Below, piece by piece: positions 22,772-32,811 of a DNA stretch of 64,000 nt. The first letter of the stretch is position 1. Every line of letters begins with the position of its first letter. Below the pieces are notes generated by a model. That model did not search any database. It saw only the letters and a program-made list of their open reading frames with translations, and had not been told where the DNA came from. Source of the stretch: Warburgia ugandensis (taxonomy: Eukaryota; Streptophyta; Magnoliopsida; Canellales; Canellaceae); the NCBI GenBank assembly GCA_035236585.1, contig CP141128.1, positions 23,961,618 to 24,025,617 of the forward strand, read 5' to 3'. The translations under genes were made by a program, and so were the position numbers.

Positions 22772-24115
22772 CCCTATCATAAGTTTTCTCTAAGTTGATA
22801 AAGACCATGTGTAGGTCTTTCCTTCTCTCCCTATATTTCTCTACTAATTTTCTTTAATAACTTTTTGCACTGTTTCACTCCACCACCATGTTTCCGTTGC
22901 TAATAGCCTTTTACCTTTAAATACTCCTAAGACATCTTTTGCCACTTTCTTAATAGACTCAGCCATATTAGTCCATATGGTATTTACTTCCATTTCATAG
23001 TTTCAATTTCCTTCTACCATCAACTTATTTTTGAATGAGGTTATTTTCTCTCCTTTTAAATTCCACCACTTAGTTTTTGGATGTGTATTAAGTTTAGTTC
23101 TTTTACTCCATCTTTTAATATGGATATCCATAACCATTAACCTATGTTGTGAGGTTAAACTCTCACCGGGTATTACCTTACAATCCTAACATATAGATCA
23201 TTCATTATTCCTAAAGTCTATTTGGCTTTTATGAAATCCACTTTTAAAGGTTATTAAGTGTTCATCCCTCTTCTGAAAGAGTGCATTTGCAATGGATAGG
23301 TTATATGACAAAGCAAAATCGAAGATATTCTCCCCCATCTCATTTTGTTCACCTATACCATACCCTCCATGTATTATATCATATCCTTCCTTATCTTTTC
23401 CTATATGGCCATTTAAGTATGCTCTTATAAATATCCCCTCAGTGTTGGGAATTTCTTGCATGACTCCCTTCATATCTTCCCAAAACTGTCTCTTGATTAT
23501 AACTTGTAACCCTACTTGTGGTGCGTATACACTTATAACATTTATCATCTGCTCTCCTAGAACAATTATTATTATTATTCTATCATTGATTCTTTTAACG
23601 TCTACAACTTTATCCTTTAATTTCTTATCCACTATTATTCCTACGCCATTTTTGTTATTTTCCTTTCCTACATACCATAATTTATACCCAACTATTTCTC
23701 TAGCTTTAGCCCCTTTCCACTTGGTTTCTTAGATACAAGCGATGTTGACTCTCCTACGTTTCATAGTGTCTACTAACTCCAAACTCTCACCTGTAAATGT
23801 CCCTATATTCCATGTAGCGATGCAAATCTTATGTTCTAGAGATACCCTATTTACTATCATCTTTCTCGACCTCCACGGTATGAACCCATGTCCACTTTTC
23901 ACTGCACTTGAGTTATGATGCAGCGCGTCGCTTGCGAGGGGACGCTCTAGCAGCCCTTGCCCATTTTTCACTACACCTGGGATCCAATGTAGTGTGTCGC
24001 TTTTGGGAGAATGCCCTAACAACCCTTGCCTATTTTTCACCGCACCCAGGATCCGATGCAGCGCATTGCTTATGGGGAACGCCTTAGCTTGAGGAAATGT
24101 CAGTTTTTGATTCAT
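22772..24115 (-). pseudogene. RTE-type LINE, 5' part: endonuclease and RT N-terminus
   Basis: From the ATG at 24115: about 70 residues made of three tandem 23-residue repeats (SNALHRILGAVKNRQGLL, SDTLHWIPGVVKNGQGLL, SDALHHNSSAVKSGHGF), then an APE-type endonuclease with IATWNIGTF, ETKW, VISVYAPQ and SQIDF. A TAA (CAA to TAA) sits just before ETKW near 23730. The Asp of the usual GDLNGH is Tyr (TAC, plus-strand GTA at 23417-23419), which should destroy catalysis. After 23198 the frame is broken. The last stretch before the insertion reads VFINLEKTYDRV: RT motif A with the catalytic Asp replaced by Asn (plus-strand GTT at 22794-22796). It joins the 3' half ending at 12539 once the LTRs are removed. 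Confidence 0.9.
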
Positions 24116-24448
24116 ATCATGTTGGGGTTGCCATAGTTTTAAAAAGCTAAAGATGATTTCATTTCTTCCTTACAAACTAATATACAAATGCATATTCATT
24201 TGCAAGTAGAAAAGCAATAACAAAATCATCTTCAGCTTCACCCTTGATGGCTGGCTACCTGACGCAAGGGTGGCTGTATTTTAAGAAGCTGGAGATGATT
24301 TTCATTTCTTCCTCACAAACTAATATACAAATGCATATTCATTTATAAGAAAGAAATAAGAAAATCATCTTCAACTTCCCCCTTGCTGGCTGGCACTTGA
24401 CACAAGACCCTCCTTTTTCATCCGGGCTTGGGACTGACATTTTTCATC
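24116..24448 (-). repeat. LINE 5' region with 143-bp tandem duplication
   Basis: Two copies of a 143-bp unit: ACAAACTAATATACAAATGC occurs at 24172 and 24315. Within each unit an AGATGATTT..CATTTCTTCC block and a later AAAATCATCTTCARCTT block are inverted, so each copy can fold. Repeated units upstream of the LINE ORF resemble the promoter monomers known from some LINEs; promoter activity is an inference. Confidence 0.75.
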
Positions 24449-25653
24449 CAGGGTACAAATGCAAAAAATATCTAATTTTGTACAAGAAAAATCAATTTCA
24501 CATTCCAACTATTTTGAAAGATGAATTGTATACATATCCTTACATTTTGAATATTTTAGTCTTAGAAATCATTAATTATTACTAATTAGGCTTAATTGTT
24601 CTATTTTAAAGGTGCATGTTACAAATGTAAAAAATGCACAAAATATCTAATTTTATACAAGAAATTGCAATTTCAAATTCCAATTATATTAAAAGATAAA
24701 TTGTATACATATCCCTAAATTTTGAATACTTTAGTGTTAAAAATCACATAATTATCACTAATTAGACTTAATTCTACTGTTTTGAAGGTTTGAGGTACAA
24801 ATGCAAAAAATGCACAAAATATTTAATTATACACAAGAAAGAGAAATTTCACATTCTAACAATTTCAAAAGATAAATTCTATATATATCGCTATATTTTG
24901 AATATTTAGTTTCAGAAATCACTTAATTATCGCTAATTAGGCTTAATTCTAGAATTTTGATGGTCTAGGGTACAAATGTAAATTTCACATTTCAACTATT
25001 TTTAAAGGTAAATTTTATTCATATTCCTATATTTTGAATATTTTAGTCTTACAAATCACTTAATTATCACTAATTAAGCTTAATTCTTCTATTTTGAAGG
25101 TTAAGGGTAGAAATGAAAAAATTGTACAAAATATCTAATTTTACATTCCAACTATATTAAAAGATAAATTGTACATATGTCCCTATATTTTAAATATTTT
25201 AGTCTTAGAAATCTCTTAATTATCATTAATTGGGCTTAATTCCACTATTTTGTAACTCTAAGGTAGAAGTGTAAAAAATGTCCAAAATATTTAATTTCAC
25301 ACGAGAAAGTGTAATTTCACATTCCTACTATTTTAAAAGACCAATTTTATACATATCCCTATATTTTAAATATTTTAGTCTTAGAAATTACTTAATCATC
25401 ACTAATTTGGCTTAATTCTACTATTTTGAAGGTCTAGGATACAAATGCAAAAATGCACAAGAAACCTAATTTTACGTAAAGAAGAGTAATTTCACATTTC
25501 AACTATATTAAAATATATATTGAATACATATTCCTATATTTTGAATATTTTAGTCTTAGAAATCACTTAATTATCACTAATTAGGCTTAATTCTACTATT
25601 TTGAAGGTTGAGGGTATAAATGTAAAAAATGCACAAAATATCTAATTTGCTTA
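24449..25653. repeat. 176-bp satellite, forward (continuation)
   Basis: Same array as 8695-11530, resumed in register after the LINE: CAGGGTACAAATGCAAAAAA follows directly. About seven diverged units, with one partly deleted unit near 24975. It ends at ATATCTAATTTGC, where unrelated DNA begins. Confidence 0.9.
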
Positions 25654-26015
25654 AATTTTGGTCAAAATATCCCTACTATAGCATTCAATTAAATCATCTA
25701 ACTGATCAAATTTGTGATTTTTAGCTTGATTTTGATTTTAGATCCAATTAATTATCTAACCATTAATTTGTAAAATTTAATGCTTAAATGATTGTCAGAA
25801 CTAATCAGAGGTATAATGTATGATTCAGATGACTCTAATTTGATCTTTTATTTTGTAGATTAACTAGAAGAAGCTATGATGGCTCTGATCAAAAGTGATT
25901 GGTGCAGATCACCCATCAAGAATCAATATGCAAGATAGAAGGGTTTCTTGAAAGGAAATTATTTTTATTTTAAGAACAAAAAATAAATGGGAAAATGGAA
26001 GCTGCAACAAAAGAA
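25654..26015. other. unassigned segment between satellite and truncated LTR
   Basis: About 360 bp with no match to the satellite, to the chromovirus LTR or to other parts of the window. It occupies the place where the last 470 or so bases of the chromovirus 3' LTR should be. No frame or terminal repeat is visible. Confidence 0.5.
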
Positions 26016-28261
26016 GAGAGGGGTTATGCTAAGCTTAGTCATAAGAACATGCAATTTTATTTTTGGGTAAATATGGGTATGTATGCATAACCTATGAGAT
26101 TAATAAATTAGCAAGATAAATATTATGAAAGTAGTAACAGTAAATCAACTCATGCATGCATATACCTCCGCAAACACATCAATAATAATAGTAGCTATGA
26201 AAATCTTAAAATACTAATTATTCAAAGTAGATGAGAGCATCATCATGAATAGCATGCATATGGGTCTTTCAGTAAACAACTCAAACTGACTAGTCATGAG
26301 TACTCGTTTATAACTATCTCAATGCTATATGTATATTGATAAAACTAAAATCATAGGGTCAACTATGCTCACGATCAGAACATATTCTAGAATCGTGTGT
26401 CTCCGGTATCTAGAGACGAGCCCACCATAGCCTCCACGATGACTATGGATATGTCCTCGAAAAGGGTGCCGTGAATACCTTCAGTGGTCGTCCTTATTTA
26501 CCACAGCAATCGAGGAAGGGACAATGCCATTTTGGTAGTGATACCATCCACCTTTGGTGGTTAAAGGCTGGGAGGCCAATCCCATACATAAACAACCTCT
26601 TAGCATAGTGCCCACCATGCTCACTAGCCCGAAAGATATAGATACATGAAATTCCCAATCTCAATCATCATACACATGCAATTTATGTAATGAGTTTCAA
26701 AACATGCGAGTAATGCATGCATAAAAATCATCTCAATGTAAATAATCGTATTCAAGACCATAACTTATGAAGACAACTCTATAATAGGAGTTAAATTAAT
26801 CAAGTACATTGAAAATGCATTAAAAACATAGCAGTATCAGACTACCTACCTCGATCGTTGTCACTTAGCTCGCGTTTCTCCTCAATTCAAGTTATAGAGT
26901 ACCTTTGTGAGATCTTGGATGTTATTTGGACATAAAATCTAAGTATTATTTCTAGATTCACAAATCAATGGCTAGATCTATACGATTTGTGGGTTTCTAG
27001 TGGTTGCTTTATGTGATTTTTGGGTTGATCTTGGACCAATGATGTCCTAAGACATCTAATAGATCAATTAATGAGATTCGATCATAGTTGATCTTGTAGA
27101 TCCATGAAATCTCTATGGTTTTTAGGCTATAGCTTCCTTGAACAGTCTTATGATCGTAAATTTTATTTTATAAGTAGATCTGCATAGTAAATACGAACAC
27201 AACGGTTCTTTCAGATCATCAATCAGAGTTATATAGCCTTCTTAATTGCATTTTTAGTGTTGCGAATCAATGGACGAACCAAATTTGACAATATAGGGCA
27301 TGCACATCATGATTCCTAGGACGTGTGTGCGTCCTGGTCGAATTGACATAGCACCTGCACACTTGCACATTTCCGAAGGATGCTCCAATGTGTGTGTTCT
27401 GGTTGGGCATCGGGCGCGTGCATTTTTGGTGCATGAGCAAGTCGACCGGATGGGGCAATCTGATTTGGACCGTCCAACCATCCTGGTCCTTGATCAACCC
27501 CTAGGATGCCGCGATGCATTGACTGTCCTAGGTCTTCTAAGGTTTTGGGGTCCCACCAACACTTTGGATGGCTTACATCTCATATCTAAGCTGCCCACGC
27601 GATGGATCTACAGCAGATCCATTGGTACTGGTTTCACAGGCGATCTGTTGCCCGATGAGACCAGATCCGGTCAGGATCTGAGGGAAAATAAAGGGGAAGA
27701 AAAGGGAAAGGAGAAGGGAAGAGGAACCTTACCTGGAAGCCTACGACAACACCTACTGGGATCTCTAATCGCCGGCTTGAAACCCTTCTTGCCAGAAATC
27801 GTATAGAGGGATTTGGAGTGGAGAGGATGTGTTGAGGGGAGAGGGGAATTTTTCCGACTCCGCACTGCACAAATGTGGTGCTGTGTGTCAGCTGGAGAAG
27901 GAAGACGATGGGGGTGTCGTTATCAAAATGACCCCCTGTGTTTTTTGACCCTTATTGTTTTTGAATTCAAATTTGCAAAAATGCCCTCCATCTTTCAACG
28001 CTCATAACTTCTTCATACGAACTCCTTTTTCAGTGTTCTTTGAGGCGTTGGATTCCCTTTCGAGTGTAGAATCTAATTATAAAGATATTTTTCAAAAAAA
28101 ATTATTTACACATTTTAATTATAATAGAACATTTATCCACCTATTAATATAATTAATTTCCAAAATAAAAAAGCTATAACAACTTAGTAAATGGCCAACA
28201 TCATGATTGATTGTGGGTAAAAGAGTGATATAAAAATATCTTAAAATTTTGAGTCATTACA
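26016..28261 (-). mobile_element. chromovirus 3' LTR, truncated
   Basis: Aligns with 33281-35511. On the minus strand it starts TGTAATGACTCAAAATTTT at 28261 and continues to GAGAGGGG at 26016, where homology stops. It retains about 75 bp (27909-27985) missing from the 5' LTR. GC-rich stretches here (27300-27870) give long open frames on both strands that are not genes. Confidence 0.92.
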
Positions 28262-28274
28262 TCATTACCCTCTT
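28262..28274 (-). other. polypurine tract of chromovirus
   Basis: Minus-strand AAGAGGGTAATGA immediately before the 3' LTR start TGTAATG. The related element at 44529 has AAGGGGGTAATGA at the same place, which supports the LTR boundary. Confidence 0.85.
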
Positions 28275-28297
28275 CAAAGAATTTTTTCCTCGAAATT

Positions 28298-28741
28298 CTA
28301 TAGTCCATTACTTGAAAAGATTTTAGGGTAGTTATTTCTCATTTCAGATTCTACTTCCCAGGTTTCTTCTTCGATAGATTCATTCCTCCACAGAACTTTG
28401 ACTAATGAAATTTCTTTACATCGTAGTTTCTTGATCTTCTTGTCCAAAATTTTTACTAGTTTTGTTTCCAAGGTCAGGTCTGGTTGTAGCTCGGCTGGTA
28501 CCTGCTCAAGTACATGTGTGTGGTCAGAAATATACTTTCTTAGCATGGATATGTGAAAAATATTGTGGACTTCCAATAGCTGCGGTGGTAATGCTATCCT
28601 GTAGGCAGTCTTCCCCACCTTGTCCAAGACTTCGAATGGTCCAATAAATCGAGGATTGAGCTTTCCTTTTACACCAAACCTCATAACGCCCTTTGTCGAA
28701 TATATCTTCAAGAAAACATGATCTCCAACTTCAAATTCCAA
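28298..28741 (-). pseudogene. integrase C-terminus: GPY/F module and chromodomain
   Basis: Open frame of 147 residues, the end of the chromovirus pol. It opens with FEVGDHVFLKI and RFIGPFEVLDKVGKTAYRIA (GPY/F module, about residues 2-50), then PPQLLEVHNIFHISMLRKY. The last 50 residues form a chromodomain: LVKILDKKIKKLR, VKVLWRN, ETWEVESEM and YPKIF. In chromoviruses this domain steers integration towards heterochromatin. The frame continues upstream without a genuine start codon, as expected for a polyprotein piece. Confidence 0.95.
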
Positions 28742-28749
28742 CTGTCTTT

Positions 28750-29620
28750 GTCGTTTATCGATGTAACTCTTTTGTCGACTTTGAGCTGTGAGAAGTCATC
28801 TTCTAATAAGCTTCACCTTGTTTGCACATTGTTCTACTAATTCTGACTACACAATTCTATTTTCACCCACTTCATTCCAGCACATAGGTGAACTACAAGG
28901 TCTTCCATAGAGTGCTTCGTAGGGAGCCATACCGATACTTGAATGGAAAGTATTGTTATATGCAAAATCAACTAAGGGTAAACTCTCATCCCAACTCTCT
29001 TTCCAGTCTATTGCACATGCCCTTAACATATCCTCCAATGTTTGAATCGTATGTTCAGATTGGCCATGAATTTGAGGGTGAAAGCTGTGCTGAAATTTAA
29101 TGAAGAACCTATGACTTTATCACTGACTTCCATAGTTGCAAGGTAAAACAACTATCTCTATCAGAAATAATACTGAGTGGTATCCCGTGCAAGCTTACTA
29201 CTTCCTTAATATATAATTGAGATAGGCTATCAGTGGATTGATTTTGTCGGATTGGGAGAAAATGCATTGTTTTGGTTAGTCAATCAATGATCACCCATAT
29301 CATATCATGTCCCCTAGATGTCTTAGGTAGTCCTAATATGAAGTCCATCGTAATATGGTCCCACTTCCATTCTGGTAGTTCAAGTGGTTGTAATAATCCT
29401 GCCAGTCTCTAGTGTTTAGCTTTAACTTGTTGACAAGTCAAGCACCATGCTACTAATTCTCCTATATCCCTTTTCATACCATTCCACCAGAAATGTCACT
29501 TCAAATCTTGATACATCTTTGTTCCACCAACATAAACAGTGTACTTAGATTGATGTGCCTCTTTCAGAATTTCTTGCCTTATATCATGATTGGTTGGCAC
29601 TACTAATCTTCCTTGCATGC
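28750..29620 (-). pseudogene. chromovirus integrase, zinc-binding and core domains
   Basis: Fragmented integrase upstream of the chromodomain. Visible on the minus strand: the WCLTCQQVKA half of the HHCC zinc finger near 29450, [14 protein letters not shown] with the first catalytic Asp near 29350, IISDRDSCF with the second Asp near 29170, and SWDESLPLVDFAYNNTFHSS and APYEALYGRPCSSP at 28847-29038. Several stops and at least one frameshift interrupt it, so no complete DDE triad lies in a single frame. Confidence 0.9.
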
Positions 29621-30456
29621 GAACACTATCATCTATTTCCTTGATGAATCCTGGTTTTCAACTAATGCTTGTATGCCAGCATCATTCTTTTGCATCTGCT
29701 TAACTTTCTCATTGATAGTGGATTTCATAGTCAAATTTGCTACAAAGGACCTCCCCTACCCTATTTCGGGTCTGCATTCTATTACCTCTTATAATAACTT
29801 CCATCTTTTGGAACGTGTACTTGCACATATTCCATGTGCCTTTCTACTTAAGGCATCTGCTACTACATTAGCCTTCTCTAGATGGTATTGAATGGAAAAG
29901 TCATAATCCTTCAAATACTCCATCCATCTCCTCTGTCACATGTTCAAGTCTTGTTGTGAAAAGATGTACTTAAGACTTTTATGATCTATAAAAACTTCAA
30001 AATTTTCTCCATACAGATAGTGTCTCTAGATCTTTAAGGCAAAGACTATAGCAGCAAGCTCCAAGTCATGGGTAGGGTAATTGACCTATGCTTTTTCAAT
30101 TGTCTAAAAGCATAGGCAATTACTTTTCCATTTTGCATAAACACACAGCCTAATCCTTGTCTAGAAGCATCATTATAGATCTCAAACCCTCCACTACCAG
30201 ATGGTAGAGTAAGCACTGGTGCAGTGGTTAGCTTCCTTTTTTGTTCTTGGAAACTCTCCTCGCATGCCTCATCCCACTCCAACTTTTTGTCTTTTCTTGT
30301 TAATTTAGTCAGGGGTAAGGCAATGCGTGCAAATCCTTCAATAAATTTGCAGTAATATCCCCCAAGCCCTAGAAAACTCCTTACTTCTGTTACTGTCTTC
30401 GGCACATCCCACTTCTCCACAACTTCAACTTTTGCTGTGTTGACTGCAGTGCCATT
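29621..30456 (-). pseudogene. chromovirus RNase H and RT connection
   Basis: The frame 30420-30046 reads VRSFLGLGGYYCKFIEGFA and then FEIYNDASRQGLGCVFMQNG, the first RNase H strand with Asp present in the NDAS motif. It continues out of frame with HYLYGENFEVFIDHKSLKY and [14 protein letters not shown] remains to about 29850. A TAG at 30457-30459 separates it from the RT. Confidence 0.92.
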
Positions 30457-31227
30457 CTAGGAAATAAAATGACTGAGAAAATTCACTTCTTCCAACCAAA
30501 ATTCACACTTATTAAACTTTGCGTACAATTTGTGTGCTCTAAGTGTATTCAGCACTACTGATAAATGTTCTTTATGGTCCTTAAGATTTTTCGAGTAGAT
30601 CAAGATATCATCCACAAATACTATATCAAATTTGTCTAGATAGGCTTTGAACACTCGGTTCATAAGATCCATAAACGCAACTAGTGCATTTGTCAATCCA
30701 AAAGGCATTACTCTAAACTCATTGTGTTTGTATCTGGTTCTGAATGCTGTCTTTGGAATATCTTCCTCCCTAATTCTAAGTTGGTGATATCCAGATCGTA
30801 AATCGACCTTGAAAAAGACACGGATTGACTTGAGTTGATCAAATAGGTCATCAATACAGGGTAAAGGATATTTGTTTTTCACTATGACCCTATTCAACAT
30901 TTGATAGTCCAAGCGGAGTCTCATTGATCGATCTTTTTTCTTAACAAAAAGGATTGGCACTCCCCAAGGAGATACACTAGGTCTGATGAACCCTTTGTTT
31001 AGAAACTCTTGTAACTGGGATTTTAGCTCCTTTAACTCCGCTGAAGCCATCTGATATGGTGCTTTCCATATAGGGGTTGTGCCAAGTATCAGGTCAATAG
31101 TAAAATCTATCTCCCTTTTTGGTGGTAACCCTGGTAAGTCTTCGGGGAACACATCTGGGAATTCACGAGCCACATCTACCTCATCTGATTTGGGCTTTGC
31201 AACTTCAGTAACTTCTATTTTAGCCAA
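30457..31227 (-). pseudogene. chromovirus reverse transcriptase
   Basis: Open frame of 256 residues with a nearly complete Ty3/gypsy [18 protein letters not shown], the [20 protein letters not shown] connection, [46 protein letters not shown] (motif A Asp present), [11 protein letters not shown] and the catalytic FVDDILIYS. The frame ends at TAG 30457. This is the best-preserved enzyme of the window, but it stands alone between stops. Confidence 0.96.
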
Positions 31228-31299
31228 AAAGAATGGACACCCCTAAATAATCTCTTCTTCCTTGTAAGGAGACCACTTCTCCTTTGGGAAGGTTAAAAA

Positions 31300-31640
31300 T
31301 AATCCTCTTCTTTCAACAATCAACAGTTGCATTATGTGAAGCTAACCAATCCATCCCGAGTATGATGTCAAAGTCTGTCATATCTAGGTGGATTAAGTCC
31401 ACGCTCATTTGGTTGCCCTCAATTATAATCGGAACATCTTGGAAGTACGTTTGTGTGGAAATTGACTTGCCTATAGGTGTTATAACTTCTAAGGAGAAGT
31501 CCAAGTCTTGAACTATAGTATCAATAGAAGAAGCAAACTCGCATGATATGAAAGAATGAGTAGAACCAGTATTAAATAATACTTTGGCAGGTCTATCATA
31601 GATATGAAGTGTACCTTCTACTACGACGTTGGATGCCTGA
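31300..31640 (-). pseudogene. chromovirus aspartic protease region
   Basis: The frame 31511-31313 includes DFDIILGMDWLASHNATVDC, the highly conserved end of plant gypsy proteases. The upstream part, with the FDTGSTHSF-like active site, is recognisable near 31560-31590 (ILFNTGSTHSF), with Asn instead of the catalytic Asp in this reading. Frames are broken on both sides. Confidence 0.8.
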
Positions 31641-32671
31641 GCCTATCTCGAAGTGATGGAAAATACTCATCCTTGGCTTCAAGGGATGTGATCTTCCTTA
31701 TGTTCCTCCTCCTTCTTCTTAGGGCAATTTCGGGTTATATGTCCTATTTCTCTTTAGTTAAAACATGTAAAATGGAGGAAGGTACACGGTTTCCCTAGGT
31801 GATATTTGTTGCATCTGGGGCAAGTCTTGGATTTTGGGTTTCTTCCTTTATTGTCAAATTGTCATTTGTGTGGGTGTCGAGATCTAGAAGGTTGAATGGA
31901 TCTTTTGCCTTTATTGTTTCTTCCACCGTTGTTGTATTTCGTATCCTTAGCAGCCTGTGTTCTTTGAAAATCCTTTTCAAAAAGAGACGCCATTTCTACC
32001 GCTTTTGCTATAGTGGTTGGTTGAAACCCTATCACTCTATTCCTGAGGCATGGGTGTAACCTGTTAACAAACTTTTCTGCAGCATTTTCTTTGGTGGAGC
32101 AGACATTGGGTGCGAATCTTCAAAGACTTATGAACCTATTCTCATATTGTTACACAGAGAGGTTGCCTTATTCTAGATCCATGAATTCTTTCTCCTTTTG
32201 CCTTCGTGCATGACGTGGATAGTACTTCTTATTAAATACGAGTTTGAACTCTTCTCAGGGTATGACATTATTATCACCAAAGTATGTTCTTTTGGCCATT
32301 TCCCACCAAAAGCCTGCTTCGCCTTTTAATACAAAACTGGCCATGACAACCTTCCTATCCTCAGGAATTTTCATGGCCTTAAATAACTTCTCAATGTCGA
32401 AGATCCATTTTTCTGCTGTTGCTGACTCATCTTATCCTAAGAATGATGGGGCCATTCTCTGAAATCACTCAAGTTGGACCTCTGTCCTATCAGCAATCCT
32501 CTCTAGAGAAGAGGTTCTTGACGTAGGTTCTTGTTGTTGACTAGGTATGAACTACCCCATATGTTGCATGAATAGCTGAAAGGCTTCAGCCATTCCATTC
32601 CCAGATCCAAAGTAGTCAGCTAAGGAATTAATAGGTTTTGGGGCTGCACCTCCTCTTCTCTTGGGTGGCAT
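31641..32671 (-). pseudogene. chromovirus gag with broken zinc knuckle
   Basis: Starts at ATG 32671 (MPPKRRGGAAPKP), 125 bases after the primer site. A stop falls about 40 codons in (MQHMG then TAG). The middle keeps the retrotransposon gag domain pattern (VVMASFVLKGEAGFWWEMAK, FKLVFNKKYYP, RQKEKEFMDLE, RFAPNV, FVNRLHPCLRNRV). Near 31721-31767 the CCHC knuckle reads CFN, stop, REIGHITRNC: the second Cys position region is hit by TAA. At least six in-frame stops, so non-functional. Confidence 0.9.
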
Positions 32672-32795
32672 CTGTTTTGCAAGGACAATATCTATCTTTA
32701 GGGGACTCTATCATGCTATCCTAAAGTTTTTCCCGATTGATATAACTTGATCATAAGTCTTTATTTCATATCTGGGCTATGAATAACGTGAACCT

Positions 32796-32809
32796 GGGCT
32801 TTGATACCA
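32796..32809 (-). other. primer binding site, tRNA-iMet type
   Basis: Minus-strand TGGTATCAAAGCCC, two bases inside the LTR end TCATCACA. TGGTATCARAGC is the complement of the 3' end of plant initiator tRNA-Met. Confidence 0.9.
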
Positions 32810-32811
32810 CC

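Larger units (their letters stand above)
11531..24448 (-). mobile_element. RTE-type LINE inserted in satellite, split by nested LTRs
   Basis: The LINE runs from about 24448 (5') to 11531 (3', ATC-repeat tail). Removing the 10.2-kb LTR insertion leaves about 2.7 kb, slightly short for the family. The satellite breaks at AAAGGTC (11530) and resumes at CAGGGTAC (24449), which together restore one monomer. A TCATC at both edges (11529-11533 and 24444-24448) could be the target duplication, but the ATC-repeat tail makes this ambiguous. Confidence 0.85.

Noticed and set aside
23292..23732. Plus-strand 146-codon frame rich in Ile, Pro and Thr
   Set aside because: Antisense to the LINE endonuclease; hydrophobic only because of the complementary codons.
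27300..27806. 168-codon plus-strand frame
   Set aside because: Lies in the GC-richer part of the chromovirus 3' LTR; the 5' LTR counterpart is shorter and different, and no domain is seen.
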